Part shown: piece by piece, positions 8,402-17,226 of the stretch
Numbering within the stretch: the first letter of the stretch is position 1
How the letters are laid out: each line of letters begins with the position of its first letter
Assembly (NCBI GenBank): GCA_049997955.1
Contig: JAEBDY010000005.1
Span: forward strand, 248,001 to 312,000
Length of the DNA stretch: 64,000 bases
Direction of reading: 5' to 3'
Origin: Umezawaea sp049997955
GTDB lineage: Bacteria > Actinomycetota > Actinomycetes > Mycobacteriales > Pseudonocardiaceae
Translations under genes and position numbers: made by a program
Notes under the pieces: model-generated
The model's input: only the letters and a program-made list of their open reading frames with translations
The model's database searches: none
What the model was told of the DNA's origin: nothing

Positions 8402-9424
8402 GTGACCGACGCGGCCCGTGGTCGACGCCTGGGCGCTCGCATCGAAGAGGTCGCCCGTGAAGCGGGCGTCTCCAAGTCGACTGTCTCGCGGGTGATCAAC
8501 GGCGAGCAGTACGTCAGCTCGAGGGCGCGCGAAGCCGTGCAGACGGCGATCCTCAGCCTCGGCTACAGCCCCAACCAGGCGGCCCGCACGCTCGCGGGCA
8601 GTCGCACGAACTGCATCGCCCTGGTCGTCTCCGAACAGGGCAGCCGGGTCCTCTCCGACCCGTTCTTCGCGGGTGTCCTGCGCGGCGTGCACGCCGAACT
8701 CACCGGTCACCGCGTGCAGCTCGTCCTGATGATGAGCCAGCAGGACGACGAGAAGGACCTCGTCGGCTACCTGTGCGGCGGTCACGTGGACGGCGCGCTG
8801 GTGCTCAGCCTCCACGGCCAGGACCCGCTGCCCCGCACGCTCGCGGACGCGGGTCTGCCGATCGTCGTGGGCGGCAGGCCGCTGGGTGCGACGGACGTCC
8901 CTTACGTGGACGCGGACAACTTCAACGGCGCGCTGGAGGCGGCTCGTCACCTGGCCACCGTCGGTCGCCGGCGCATCGCGACCATCGCGGGCCCGAGGGA
9001 CATGGCCGTGGGCATGGACCGCTTGAGCGGCTGGCGACGGGGGCTGAGCGAGTCGGGTCTGGAATCGGACCTGGTGGCGTACGGCGACTTCACCCCGGAG
9101 AGCGGCGCGCAGGCCATGACCGAGCTGCTGAAGCGGGACCCCGGCATCGACGGCGTCTTCGTGGCCGCCGACATCATGGCGCTGGGCGCGCTCCAGGCGT
9201 TGCACGCCAACGGCAAGCGCGTCCCGGACGACGTGGCCGTGGTCGGCTTCGACGACCTCGCGCTGGCCTCCACCGCCGTTCCGCCGCTGACCACGGTCAA
9301 GCAGGACGTGGAGCAGCTGGGCCGCACGATGACCTGGCGCCTGCTGGCCGAGCTGGCGGGTGAGGAAGGTCTCCCCCCTTCGCTGCTGCTTCCCACCTCT
9401 TTGGTGGTCAGGGCGAGCGCCTGA
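8402..9424 (+). CDS. LacI-family transcriptional regulator
   Basis: A 340-residue LacI/GalR regulator. The N-terminal helix-turn-helix is 'IEEVAREAGVSKSTVSRVIN' (residues 14-33), followed by 'GYSPNQAARTLAG' (hinge region) and a periplasmic-binding-protein-like effector domain with 'VPYVDADNFNGA' and 'PDDVAVVGFDDLA'. It probably represses a sugar-utilisation gene; the ligand is not evident and no sugar transporter is adjacent. I used the GTG at 8402; a TTG at 8390 would add four residues. The stop lies 50 bp before the AttH-prenyl synthase gene in the same direction, so co-transcription is possible. Confidence 0.88.
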   Translation: MTDAARGRRLGARIEEVAREAGVSKSTVSRVINGEQYVSSRAREAVQTAILSLGYSPNQAARTLAGSRTNCIALVVSEQGSRVLSDPFFAGVLRGVHAELTGHRVQLVLMMSQQDDEKDLVGYLCGGHVDGALVLSLHGQDPLPRTLADAGLPIVVGGRPLGATDVPYVDADNFNGALEAARHLATVGRRRIATIAGPRDMAVGMDRLSGWRRGLSESGLESDLVAYGDFTPESGAQAMTELLKRDPGIDGVFVAADIMALGALQALHANGKRVPDDVAVVGFDDLALASTAVPPLTTVKQDVEQLGRTMTWRLLAELAGEEGLPPSLLLPTSLVVRASA

Positions 9425-9474
9425 TCCTCCTACACTGAGCGACCGGTTGACTACTCGAAGTCAAGGGGTGGCTC

Positions 9475-11412
9475 ATGTGGCGGACCACGGCCGACGGCTC
9501 CGAGTGGTGGACCGTGCACGCCCACCTCGTGACCGCGGGGGGTGCCGAGCACGGTTTGTCGGTCCGATTCCTCCGCCACACCAACGGATCGAGCCGCGCC
9601 CACGCGGTGCTGCTGGACGGCTCGGCCTGGCTGGACGCCGGGGCCATGCGCCTGGTCCGCGACTCCGTGGGCCGGGACACCGACCTGGACCCCTGGATCC
9701 GCGAGGCGTTCCGCGAACTGCTGGCGGGCGGCAGACCGGTCGACCCGGACCGCGTCCTGCCCGCGGAGGCGAAGGACCTCGACTTCGGCATCGCCTCCCT
9801 CGAAGCGCACCCCGACGGCACGTTCCGCGTCACCACCTCCCGCGCCGACCTCGTGTGCACCCCGGCGAAGCCCGCTGGACCGGACGGGTGCCCGCGGCTG
9901 CACGTCCACGGCGCGCTGGACGGCGAGGGGGCGACCGGCACCGCGTGGCTGGCCCACGACGACGGCCCCCTGAGGATCCACCTGGACAACGGCTGGGACG
10001 TCGCCGCGGACCACGCCGTCTCCCCGGACCACGACCTGGTGCCGTGCCGGGTGGCCATGACCGGGTCGGAGCCGTGGACGTCGCTGTCCACCCTGAACAC
10101 CTACCCGACCCGCTGGCGGATGGCCGCACCCGAACTGGACCTCGTGCTCACGGCCGACTTCCCGCGCCACGAGTTCCGCACCATGGTCGCCAAGGGCCCG
10201 CACCTGCACGGGTGGGCCTCGGTGAGCGGTGTCATGGCGGGCGGACCCGTGACCGGCAAGGCGTTCCTGGACGTCGTGCCGGACCACCGCGTCGGCCGCT
10301 TCGAGGACTTCCTCGGCAGGCTCCGGAGCATCACCCACGCCGAGGTCCGCGCCCTGTACCCGGACGCGCCGAGCGCCGCGTCCACCGCCGACCTGGCGGG
10401 CACGGACGCCACCGGCCTGCCGCACGCCGTCGTGCACGACGCGCTGGTCCGCCCGGTGCGGCACGTGGTCGACGCGGGCGGGCGGGGCTGGCGGACGTTC
10501 GCCACCTGCGCCGCCACCGAGATGTTCGGCGTCTCCAGCGACCCGTACACGCCGCTGCTTGGCGTCGTGGAACTGGTGCACAGCGGCAACCTGGTCGTGG
10601 ACGACGTCGAGGACGGCTCGCCGCTGCGCCGCGGTGTCCCGGCGGCGCACGTGGTGCACGGCGTGGCGACGGCCGTGAACGCGGGCACCGCCGCCTACTT
10701 CGCGCTGGACCGCGTGGTGCCGCGCATCCTGCCCGACGACGACCGCCTGCGGCTGCGGGTGTACCAGACGTTCCTGCGGTCGATCCGCGCCGGGCACGTC
10801 GGCCAGGCGGTCGACATCGCGGGCCACCGCGCCGCCATGGACCACGCCGTCGCGACCGGGGACGGCCGGGCCCTGCTCGACGGGGTGCGGGGTGTCCTGC
10901 GCTTCAAGACCGGGATGCCCGCCAGGGCGTTCGCCGAGATCGGCGCCCTGATCGCGGGCGCGGACGACGAGCGCGTGAACGCGGTGGGCGACTACTTCGA
11001 GGCGGTCGGGCTGGCTTACCAGATCACCGACGACCTGATGGACCTCGGCGGTGTCACCGGTCCGACGGCGACCGGCGCGACCCGCGCGACCAAGCACGTG
11101 GGCGAGGACCTGCGCGCGGGCAAGGTGACCATGCCGCTGGCGCGGGCGGTCGGACTGCTGCCGCCCGACCGGATGGCCGACGTCTGGGCCGCGGTGCGCG
11201 AGGGGCGGGCCGACCACACCACCGTGGCCGAGGTGGCCGAGGCCCTGGTGGAGTGCGGTGCCGTCCGCGCCTGCCACGACGAGGCGCGGACGCACGTGGA
11301 CACCGCGTGGGCCGCGTTGGAACCGTTGCTGCCCAACACCTTCACCAAGGTCGTCGTCCGTGCGCTCGGCCACTACGCGGCGCGGCGCACGCGGGAACCG
11401 GTGCCCGCCTAG
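9475..11412 (+). CDS. AttH/CrtC-like lipocalin domain fused to polyprenyl diphosphate synthase
   Basis: A 645-residue two-domain protein. The N-terminal ~280 residues resemble the AttH/CrtC (carotenoid 1,2-hydratase-like) lipocalin family: 'TLNTYPTRWRMAAPELDL' with YPTRW at 210-214, then 'GWASVSGVMAGGPVTGKAFL'. The C-terminal ~330 residues are an all-alpha trans-prenyl diphosphate synthase with both aspartate motifs intact: DDVED (376-380) and DDLMD (519-523). Established knowledge: such synthases condense IPP with allylic diphosphates, while AttH/CrtC relatives include hydratases and fungal Diels-Alderases. The inference is that the fused domain acts on the prenyl product or a derivative. 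Product length cannot be told. The stop overlaps the convergent LapA-type gene by 4 bp. Confidence 0.85.
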   Translation: MWRTTADGSEWWTVHAHLVTAGGAEHGLSVRFLRHTNGSSRAHAVLLDGSAWLDAGAMRLVRDSVGRDTDLDPWIREAFRELLAGGRPVDPDRVLPAEAKDLDFGIASLEAHPDGTFRVTTSRADLVCTPAKPAGPDGCPRLHVHGALDGEGATGTAWLAHDDGPLRIHLDNGWDVAADHAVSPDHDLVPCRVAMTGSEPWTSLSTLNTYPTRWRMAAPELDLVLTADFPRHEFRTMVAKGPHLHGWASVSGVMAGGPVTGKAFLDVVPDHRVGRFEDFLGRLRSITHAEVRALYPDAPSAASTADLAGTDATGLPHAVVHDALVRPVRHVVDAGGRGWRTFATCAATEMFGVSSDPYTPLLGVVELVHSGNLVVDDVEDGSPLRRGVPAAHVVHGVATAVNAGTAAYFALDRVVPRILPDDDRLRLRVYQTFLRSIRAGHVGQAVDIAGHRAAMDHAVATGDGRALLDGVRGVLRFKTGMPARAFAEIGALIAGADDERVNAVGDYFEAVGLAYQITDDLMDLGGVTGPTATGATRATKHVGEDLRAGKVTMPLARAVGLLPPDRMADVWAAVREGRADHTTVAEVAEALVECGAVRACHDEARTHVDTAWAALEPLLPNTFTKVVVRALGHYAARRTREPVPA

Positions 11413-11828
11413 CGCATGGCCCGCTTCGTCTGGCGGCGCAGCTGCATGATCCGGGCCGCGCCGACGAGCGCGACCAGCAGCGCCCCGGCGATCGCGGCGA
11501 ACAGCAGCGCGACGCCGAGGGGCAGCGTGAACGCGCCGCCGAGGAAGTGGATCGTCACGTCGGTCAGGTTCTGCAGGATGAACACCAGCAGGAAGATCAG
11601 CACGAAGATCGCGACGATCACCGCGACCCAGGTGCCGCTGATCCGGGTCGGTTTGATCCTGGCGTGCGAGGTCGGGGCGGGGGACGCGTCCGGCTCGACG
11701 GGCGCGTAGGGGTCGGTCACGACCGGGGGATGCGTGATCGACTCGTCCGCCGGCGTCGACGGATCAACAGGCGCGGCGACGTCCGGCGTGCGGACTTCGG
11801 TCGTGCGGTCATCACGGGGAGTGCTCAC
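11409..11828 (-). CDS. LapA-domain (DUF1049) membrane protein
   Basis: A 139-residue protein. The first ~65 residues are polar, rich in P, T and D, and probably cytoplasmic. Two hydrophobic segments follow ('WVAVIVAIFVLIFLLVFILQ' and 'LPLGVALLFAAIAGALLVAL') around a 'NLTDVTIHFLGGAFTLP' turn that is typical of LapA/DUF1049 proteins. It ends in a basic tail, 'RIMQLRRQTKRAMR'. E. coli LapA works with LapB in envelope assembly, but that role cannot be carried over to an actinomycete. It is convergent with the fusion gene. Confidence 0.8.
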   Translation of the reverse strand: MSTPRDDRTTEVRTPDVAAPVDPSTPADESITHPPVVTDPYAPVEPDASPAPTSHARIKPTRISGTWVAVIVAIFVLIFLLVFILQNLTDVTIHFLGGAFTLPLGVALLFAAIAGALLVALVGAARIMQLRRQTKRAMR

Positions 11829-11870
11829 CCGAGCCAGTATCGACTCATCCGGGTGTTCCCGCAGAACACG

Positions 11871-14606
11871 TCATCCGCATGGCGGAACGAATTCCAGGCC
11901 GGGGAAGAAGCGGTTCCAGTCCTCCCGGCTCAGCGGCTGACCCGAGCACAGGCGGGTCACGGCGCTGGTCTCGTCGAAGTCCCAGCGGCGGGACCAGCCG
12001 TCGCCGTTCGCCGTCATCACGACCATGTCGTCGGTGGGCGTCCCGCGCGGCACGAACTCGATGGTGTGCACCGAGGACGTCGGCCCGGTGATGGTCACGG
12101 GATCCGCGGGCCGCCGGGGGTCGCCGATGTCCCACAGCCGCACGGTCTCGTCGCCCGCGGCGCTCGCGAGGCGCCTGCCGTCGGCGGACAGCGCGAGCGC
12201 CTCGATCCCGTTGGCCTGCGGGGGCAGGTCGGACAGCCACTCGGGGCGCGTCGGGTCCGTGAGGTCCCACAGCCGGACGACGCCGTCCAGACCGCCGGTC
12301 GCGAGCAGCCGCCGGTCGCGGGAGAGCGCCGTCGCGGCGACGTGCGGGATGTCCTGGAGTTCGCTGAACACGACCGGCCCGGCGGGGGTGTCCAGCCGCC
12401 ACAGGCTGGTGGTGTTGTCGTCGTCGATCGTGACGAGCACCTGTCCGCCCTGGTCGAACCGCGCGCCGCGGACCCCGGTGCGCGGCAGCGTCGAGCGCAG
12501 GTCGGGCGCGCTGGGGTCCGCCGTGCTCCACAGCCGGACGGCACCGCCGCCGCCCGCGTCGACCGTGACCATCCGGCTGCCGTCGGGGGAGAGCGCCGCG
12601 GAGCTCATCCGGGCCGGGAACCGGTGCAGCAGCACGGCCTTCGCCGCGTCGGTGACGTCCCAGACCTCGGTGGGGGTGGTCGCGAGCACCCGACCGCCGG
12701 GAGTGAACCCCAGCGACTGCACCGAGCCGTGCTCGCTCGGCTCGTCCTGCATCGCCGCCCGACCCCGGACCGGGTTCCCGTCCGGCCCCGTCGGGGATTC
12801 CGCCTGCGGCACGACCCGCGGGACGACGTGGTCGTCCCAGGTGGCCGTCGACGTGGTGAGGAGGCTGTCCACCACGTCCCTGGTGGGCTCCAGCCGGTAC
12901 GCGGCGACGCTGAGCTTCCTGGCGAGCACGGGGTTGGTGCCCCGCATCCGCACGGCGGCGCCCGCGATCTGCTGCGCCACGGCGATGTCGCGCTGCTCGT
13001 CCGCCACGTCCTGCGCCCGGATCGTCTGCACGATCGCGCCGCCCGCGAGCACGAGCAGCACCAGCAGCAGCGCGACGAGCTGCCGCAGCCTGCGCGTGCG
13101 GCGCAGCGCGAGCGTCTGCTCCCGGTCGCGCGCGGCGAGGCTCGCGGTGAGGAACGCCCGTTCCCGCGTGCTGAGCCGCACCTCGTCGCGGGCCGCCCAC
13201 TCGGCGGCCGCGTCCAGCCGGGTGCCGCGGTAGAGGGCGTCGGGTTCACGGGCCAGCACGTCCCACGTCGCCGCGGCCTCGGTGAGCTGCCGTCCGGTGA
13301 GCAGGCCGTCGCGGTTCTCGTTCAGCCAGCCGCGCAGCCGGGGCCACGAGCGGATCAGCACCTCGTGGGCGATCTCGACGGTGTCCTGGTCCAGCGTCAG
13401 CAGCCGGGCGTGCGCGAGCCGGTCCAGCACGACCTGCGTGTCCACGTCGTCGGTGTCCAGTTCGGCGCGCGCGAGCCTGCGCTTGGTGTCCTCGGTGCGG
13501 TCGCCCAGCGCGGTGAGCCGCAGGAAGATCTGCCGCGCCACGGCCCGCTGATCGGTCTCCAGCGCCGTGTAGGTGCGTTCGGCGGTCTGCGTGAGCGCGT
13601 GCTGGATGCCGCCCGCAGCCTCGTACCCGGCCAGGGTCAGGGTCGTCCCGCGTCTCCTCCGCCACGTCTCCAGCAGCGCGTGCGAGACCAGCGGCAGCAC
13701 GCCGGGCTGGCCGGTCGCGTCCGCGACCAGGCGGGTGACCAGGGCCGTCTCGACCGCGCAGCCGACCTTGGCGGCGGGTCGCATGATCGCTTGGCGGAGT
13801 TCCTCCGCGGACATCGGCCCGAGCAGCAGCTGCGCGTCCCGCAGCGCCTCCACCAGGCCGGGGTGCTGGGCGCAGTGCCCGTAAAAGTCGGCGCGGACGC
13901 CGAGCACGACCCGGCAGCGGGTGCGCGACGCGTCCAGCAGCGCCTCGATGAACGCGGCGCGCGCGGCCAGGTCGTGGCAGAGGGTGAAGACCTCCTCGAA
14001 CTGGTCGACCACCAGCACCAGCGCGTCCGCCTCGACGCCGACGACCCGGTCCAGCACGTCCGGGCTCAGGTCCAGCTCTGCCGGTGTGACCACGACGGAG
14101 GAGGTGCGGTCGAACGCGCCCTCGGCGATCCGCGGCACCAACCCCGCCCGCAAAAGGGACGATTTGCCCGCGCCCGACGCGCCGAACACCCCCACCAGCC
14201 GCCGGTCGGCCATCCGGCCGACCAGGTCGTCCAGCGTCCGCTCGCGGCCGAAGAAGCGGTCCGCGTCCTCCGGCTGGAACGCGGCCAGCCCGGCGTACGG
14301 CGGTGTGCCCTGGTCGGACGGGGTGGTCTCGACGGCGGGCGCGACCTCGGCCGCGACCTCGCGCCACCGGTTCTCCCACACCCCCGGATCGCCGTCGCAC
14401 GCCTGCACGTAGGCCAGGGTCACGGCCAGGCTGGGCAGCTTCCGCCCGCCCGCGGCGTCCGACAGCGTGGTGGCCGAGTAGTGCGCACGGGTCCCCAGTT
14501 GGCGGTAGGTGCGCCCGCCTGCCTGGTCCCGGAGGGTCCTCAGATCGGCCGCGAACCTCAGCAGCGGAGTGTCGCCTTCGTCCAGCGGACGTTCCCCACG
14601 CGGCAC
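11871..14606 (-). CDS. XRE-nSTAND-transmembrane-WD40 protein
   Basis: A 911-residue multidomain protein. Residues 10-85 form a helix-turn-helix-like head ('TYRQLGTRAHYSATTLSDAA'). Then come an nSTAND NTPase with 'GVFGASGAGKSSLL' (Walker A about 142-150) and 'LVVDQFEEVFT' (Walker B about 199-205), a winged-helix-rich linker, one transmembrane segment near 507-528, and a C-terminal beta-propeller with repeats such as 'GLDGVVRLWDLTDP' and 'AGDETVRLWDIGDP'. It ends in 'LEFVPPCG', as in other actinomycete WD40 proteins. The GTG at 14606 follows an exact AGGAGG, which decides the start. STAND proteins are ligand-gated switches in signalling or antiphage defence; which applies here is unknown. Confidence 0.9.
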   Translation of the reverse strand: MPRGERPLDEGDTPLLRFAADLRTLRDQAGGRTYRQLGTRAHYSATTLSDAAGGRKLPSLAVTLAYVQACDGDPGVWENRWREVAAEVAPAVETTPSDQGTPPYAGLAAFQPEDADRFFGRERTLDDLVGRMADRRLVGVFGASGAGKSSLLRAGLVPRIAEGAFDRTSSVVVTPAELDLSPDVLDRVVGVEADALVLVVDQFEEVFTLCHDLAARAAFIEALLDASRTRCRVVLGVRADFYGHCAQHPGLVEALRDAQLLLGPMSAEELRQAIMRPAAKVGCAVETALVTRLVADATGQPGVLPLVSHALLETWRRRRGTTLTLAGYEAAGGIQHALTQTAERTYTALETDQRAVARQIFLRLTALGDRTEDTKRRLARAELDTDDVDTQVVLDRLAHARLLTLDQDTVEIAHEVLIRSWPRLRGWLNENRDGLLTGRQLTEAAATWDVLAREPDALYRGTRLDAAAEWAARDEVRLSTRERAFLTASLAARDREQTLALRRTRRLRQLVALLLVLLVLAGGAIVQTIRAQDVADEQRDIAVAQQIAGAAVRMRGTNPVLARKLSVAAYRLEPTRDVVDSLLTTSTATWDDHVVPRVVPQAESPTGPDGNPVRGRAAMQDEPSEHGSVQSLGFTPGGRVLATTPTEVWDVTDAAKAVLLHRFPARMSSAALSPDGSRMVTVDAGGGGAVRLWSTADPSAPDLRSTLPRTGVRGARFDQGGQVLVTIDDDNTTSLWRLDTPAGPVVFSELQDIPHVAATALSRDRRLLATGGLDGVVRLWDLTDPTRPEWLSDLPPQANGIEALALSADGRRLASAAGDETVRLWDIGDPRRPADPVTITGPTSSVHTIEFVPRGTPTDDMVVMTANGDGWSRRWDFDETSAVTRLCSGQPLSREDWNRFFPGLEFVPPCG

Positions 14607-14794
14607 CCTGCCACCTCCTCTTCGCCGTCTCAATTGTCCTGAGCTGGTCCTACGACGTCCAGTAGCTGGTCGCGGACAGCCGGTGCTAGGGGCCGGTAGG
14701 GGTTGTCCAACATTGTGAAACGTCGTTATTTTTCCGATGTGACCGGTCGCTGCCGCCCGGTCGAGGAGAACAGCTATGGGAGGTGGGTTGAGCC

Positions 14795-15754
14795 ATGAGC
14801 GTTGGCGCTTTCACACTCAGCGGACTCGATGTGCCGGAACCTCGTGCGGAGGTCGCGCCGCCGTTCGTGATGTGCGCGTTCGACACCGAGTCGAACGCGG
14901 TGGACCACCTGGTGTCCGAGCACTCGGTCGGCTGGGCGGTGTCGTTGGGGCTGCTCCCGCCGCACGGGATGGCCGAGGTCGCCGGGATGGACCTCGGGTA
15001 CCTCGTGGGCTACGGGTTCCCGAACGCGGACTACGAGCAGTTGCGGGTGATCGGCGACTGGGCGGTCCTGCAGACCGTCCTGCAGGACGAGCGGCCCGCC
15101 GCGGAGGACCTGGAACTCCTGCTGGCCGTCCTGCGCGCCGAACCCGTGCCGCCCGGCGACCCCAGGGCCGAGGCCATGGCGGACCTGCGGGTCAGGCTGC
15201 TCGCGCTCGGCGGGCCGGACTGGCTGGAGTCGTTCGCCGACGAGGTGGGCCGGATGTTCGACGGGTTCACCCGCGAGGCGCTGGACGAGCACCACGGCCA
15301 CGTCCCCACCCCCGAGGCGCACGCCGCCCTGCGGGAGCTCACCGTCGGCCTGCACCCGATGTTCCGGTTCGGCGAACCGGTCGACGGGCTCGACCTGCCG
15401 CCTGAGGTCCGCGAGCACCCCGCCCTCCGCGAACTGGCCGCCACGGCCTGCCGGATCGTCGGCTACGCGCGGGACCTCTACACCCACCGCGCCGAGATCG
15501 CCCGCGGCGGCGTGCACAACCTCGTGCTGGTGACCATGCGGTCCCGGTCCGCCGTGCTCGACCAGGCCGTCGACCGGGCGGTCGAGATCCACGACGACGA
15601 GGTCCGCGACTTCGTCCGCAAGGCCGCCGACCTCCCGTCGTTCGGCGGCCGGGTCGACGAGCAGGTGCGCGGCTACGTCGGACTGCTGCGCCGCTGGGTC
15701 GGCGGGCACCGGAAGTGGGCGGAATACACCGGGAGGTACCGCGAGCTCCCCTGA
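14795..15754 (+). CDS. Terpene-synthase-fold protein with degenerate metal motifs
   Basis: A 319-residue protein resembling bacterial class I terpene cyclases. The order of family blocks is intact: 'YLVGYGFPNADYEQLRVIGD', an aspartate-rich position reading 'LQDERPAAE' (97 onward), an NSE-like 'RDLYTHRAE' (216-224) followed by 'GGVHNLVLVTM', and a C-terminal 'RY' (314-315). In active enzymes these are DDxxD/E and NDxxSxxxE; here the first aspartate is Q and the NSE asparagine is R. The protein may be an unusual cyclase or may have lost catalysis. A strong GGAGGTGGG precedes the ATG. Neighbours include the prenyl synthase fusion, about 3.4 kb away. Confidence 0.72.
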   Translation: MSVGAFTLSGLDVPEPRAEVAPPFVMCAFDTESNAVDHLVSEHSVGWAVSLGLLPPHGMAEVAGMDLGYLVGYGFPNADYEQLRVIGDWAVLQTVLQDERPAAEDLELLLAVLRAEPVPPGDPRAEAMADLRVRLLALGGPDWLESFADEVGRMFDGFTREALDEHHGHVPTPEAHAALRELTVGLHPMFRFGEPVDGLDLPPEVREHPALRELAATACRIVGYARDLYTHRAEIARGGVHNLVLVTMRSRSAVLDQAVDRAVEIHDDEVRDFVRKAADLPSFGGRVDEQVRGYVGLLRRWVGGHRKWAEYTGRYRELP

Positions 15755-15841
15755 GGCTTGGTGGTCCGTTCACCTCGACCACCTACGGTGCGCGCGCACC
15801 GCGCGGCCGGAGGTGGGCGCGCCGGAGAGAACGGAACACCC

Positions 15842-17029
15842 ATGCGGAGACCACTGGCGCTCGGCGTCGCCCTGCTCGTGACGGTGGCGGGCGTCGTGCC
15901 CGGCGCCGCCGCGGCGGGCTCGAAGGACTTCGGGCGGGCCACCCTGACGAGGTTCGCCTCGCTGCCTGCCGAGACGTTCGTGCCCGGCAGCGAGCCGTCC
16001 GGTTCGGCGCTCGGCGGGACGCCGTCCAACGGGATCGTGCCGCCGTTCGCCGACCAGCCCGTGCAGGGCTTCAGCGGTGTCGTCCGCAACGGCGACGGCA
16101 CGTTCGAGGTGCTGTCGGACAACGGGTACGGGAACAAGGCCAACAGCGCCGACTTCCTGCTGCGGATCCACCGGATCGCGCCGGACTTCGCCTCCGGGGC
16201 CGTCGACGTGCTCGGCGGCGTGACGCTGACCGACCCGCGCGGCCTGGTGCCGTTCCCGCTCACCCGGCCCGACCGGGTGCTGACCGGCGCCGACTTCGAC
16301 GTCGAGTCGATCACGCGGGTGGCCGACGGCAGCTACTGGCTCGGCGACGAGTTCGGCCCCTACCTGCTGCACGTCGACCGCGCGGGCAGGCTGCTGGCCG
16401 CACCCGTGCCGCTGCCCGGCGTGTTCGCGCCGGAGAACCCCGCCGGAACGCCGAACCTGGGCAGCAGCAAGGGTTTCGAGGGCATGGCGCAGTCACCCGA
16501 CGGGAAGTACCTGTACCCGTTGCTGGAGGGCACGGTCACCGGCGACGCGCCGGGAACGCTGCGCGTCGGCGAGTTCGACCTGGCCCGCGGGACGTACACC
16601 GGGCAGCGGTACTCGTACCGGCTCGGTTCGCCCGACCTGGCCATCGGCGACATGATCTCCGTCGACCGCAACCGCTTCCTGGTGATCGAGCGCGACGGCG
16701 GGCAGGGCGCGGACGCGAAGGTGAAGCGGATCTACCTGGCGGACAAGCGCGACCGGGACCGCGACGGGTTCCTGGACAAGACCCTCGTCGCCGACCTGCT
16801 GGACATCGCGAACCCGCGCCGCGTCGGCGGCTTCGACGAGACCTTCCGGTTCCCGTTCACCACCATCGAGGACGTGGTGATCCTGGACGACAACACGCTG
16901 GGAGTGTTGAACGACAACAACTTCCCGTTCTCCTCCGGCCGCACGCCCGGCAAGGCGGACAACAACGAGTTCATCACCATCAGGCTCGCCGAGCGGCTGC
17001 ACGCCGACCCGCGAGTGCTGCGCGGCTAG
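15842..17029 (+). CDS. Secreted phytase-like esterase
   Basis: A 395-residue exported protein. Residues 1-26 form a Sec signal ('MRRPLALGVALLVTVAGVVP') ending in an AAAAG cleavage region. The mature part matches the esterase-like activity of phytase family: 'GFSGVVRNGDGTFEVLSDNG', 'ADFDVESITRVADGSYWLGD', 'KGFEGMAQSPDGKYLYPLLE' and 'FTTIEDVVILDDNTLGVLND'. The acidic residues in these blocks would line a propeller-type active site. The ATG at 15842 follows 'GGAGAGAACGG'; a perfect palindrome CGGTGCGCGCGCACCG lies at 15786-15801. The stop codon falls inside the first unit of a 67-bp tandem repeat. Substrate unknown. Confidence 0.85.
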   Translation: MRRPLALGVALLVTVAGVVPGAAAAGSKDFGRATLTRFASLPAETFVPGSEPSGSALGGTPSNGIVPPFADQPVQGFSGVVRNGDGTFEVLSDNGYGNKANSADFLLRIHRIAPDFASGAVDVLGGVTLTDPRGLVPFPLTRPDRVLTGADFDVESITRVADGSYWLGDEFGPYLLHVDRAGRLLAAPVPLPGVFAPENPAGTPNLGSSKGFEGMAQSPDGKYLYPLLEGTVTGDAPGTLRVGEFDLARGTYTGQRYSYRLGSPDLAIGDMISVDRNRFLVIERDGGQGADAKVKRIYLADKRDRDRDGFLDKTLVADLLDIANPRRVGGFDETFRFPFTTIEDVVILDDNTLGVLNDNNFPFSSGRTPGKADNNEFITIRLAERLHADPRVLRG

Positions 17030-17226
17030 GCCGGAACCGCGGTGACGTGAGCGGTTCTTGGTGTGGCTGTGGGGTCGGTCGGGATCGCGGCCCTAGGCCG
17101 GAACCGCGGTGACGTGAGCGGTTCTTGGTGTGGCTGTGGGGTCGGTCGGGATCGCGGCCCTAGGCCGGAACCGCGGTGACGTGAGCGGTTCTTGGTGTGG
17201 CTGTGGGGTCGGCCAGGATCGCGGCC
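17026..17226. repeat. 67-bp tandem repeat, three units plus a diverged fourth
   Basis: Units begin at 17026, 17093 and 17160, each starting CTAGGCCGGAACCGCGGTGA. Units 1 and 2 are identical over 67 bp; unit 3 differs by two bases (CCA for TCG in the last third). A fourth, shortened and diverged unit runs from 17227 to about 17280 and is the 3' end of the ROK gene. The TAG of the phytase-like gene lies in unit 1, and the stop of the convergent ROK gene (CTA on this strand) starts unit 4. The array therefore looks like amplified gene-end sequence between convergent genes. Confidence 0.95.

Noticed and set aside
9360..14642. A 1760-residue open frame on the plus strand
   Set aside because: It runs in a different frame over the fusion gene and antisense to the nSTAND gene; it is Arg/His/Gly-rich with no domain, a typical shadow in a GC-rich genome.
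9475..15754. Complete terpenoid biosynthetic gene cluster
   Set aside because: Only a prenyl synthase fusion and one degenerate cyclase-like gene are present; no P450, methyltransferase or MEP-pathway genes, and unrelated genes lie between them.
17026..17226. CRISPR array
   Set aside because: The repeats are contiguous 67-bp units with no distinct spacers and no cas genes, so this is a minisatellite.
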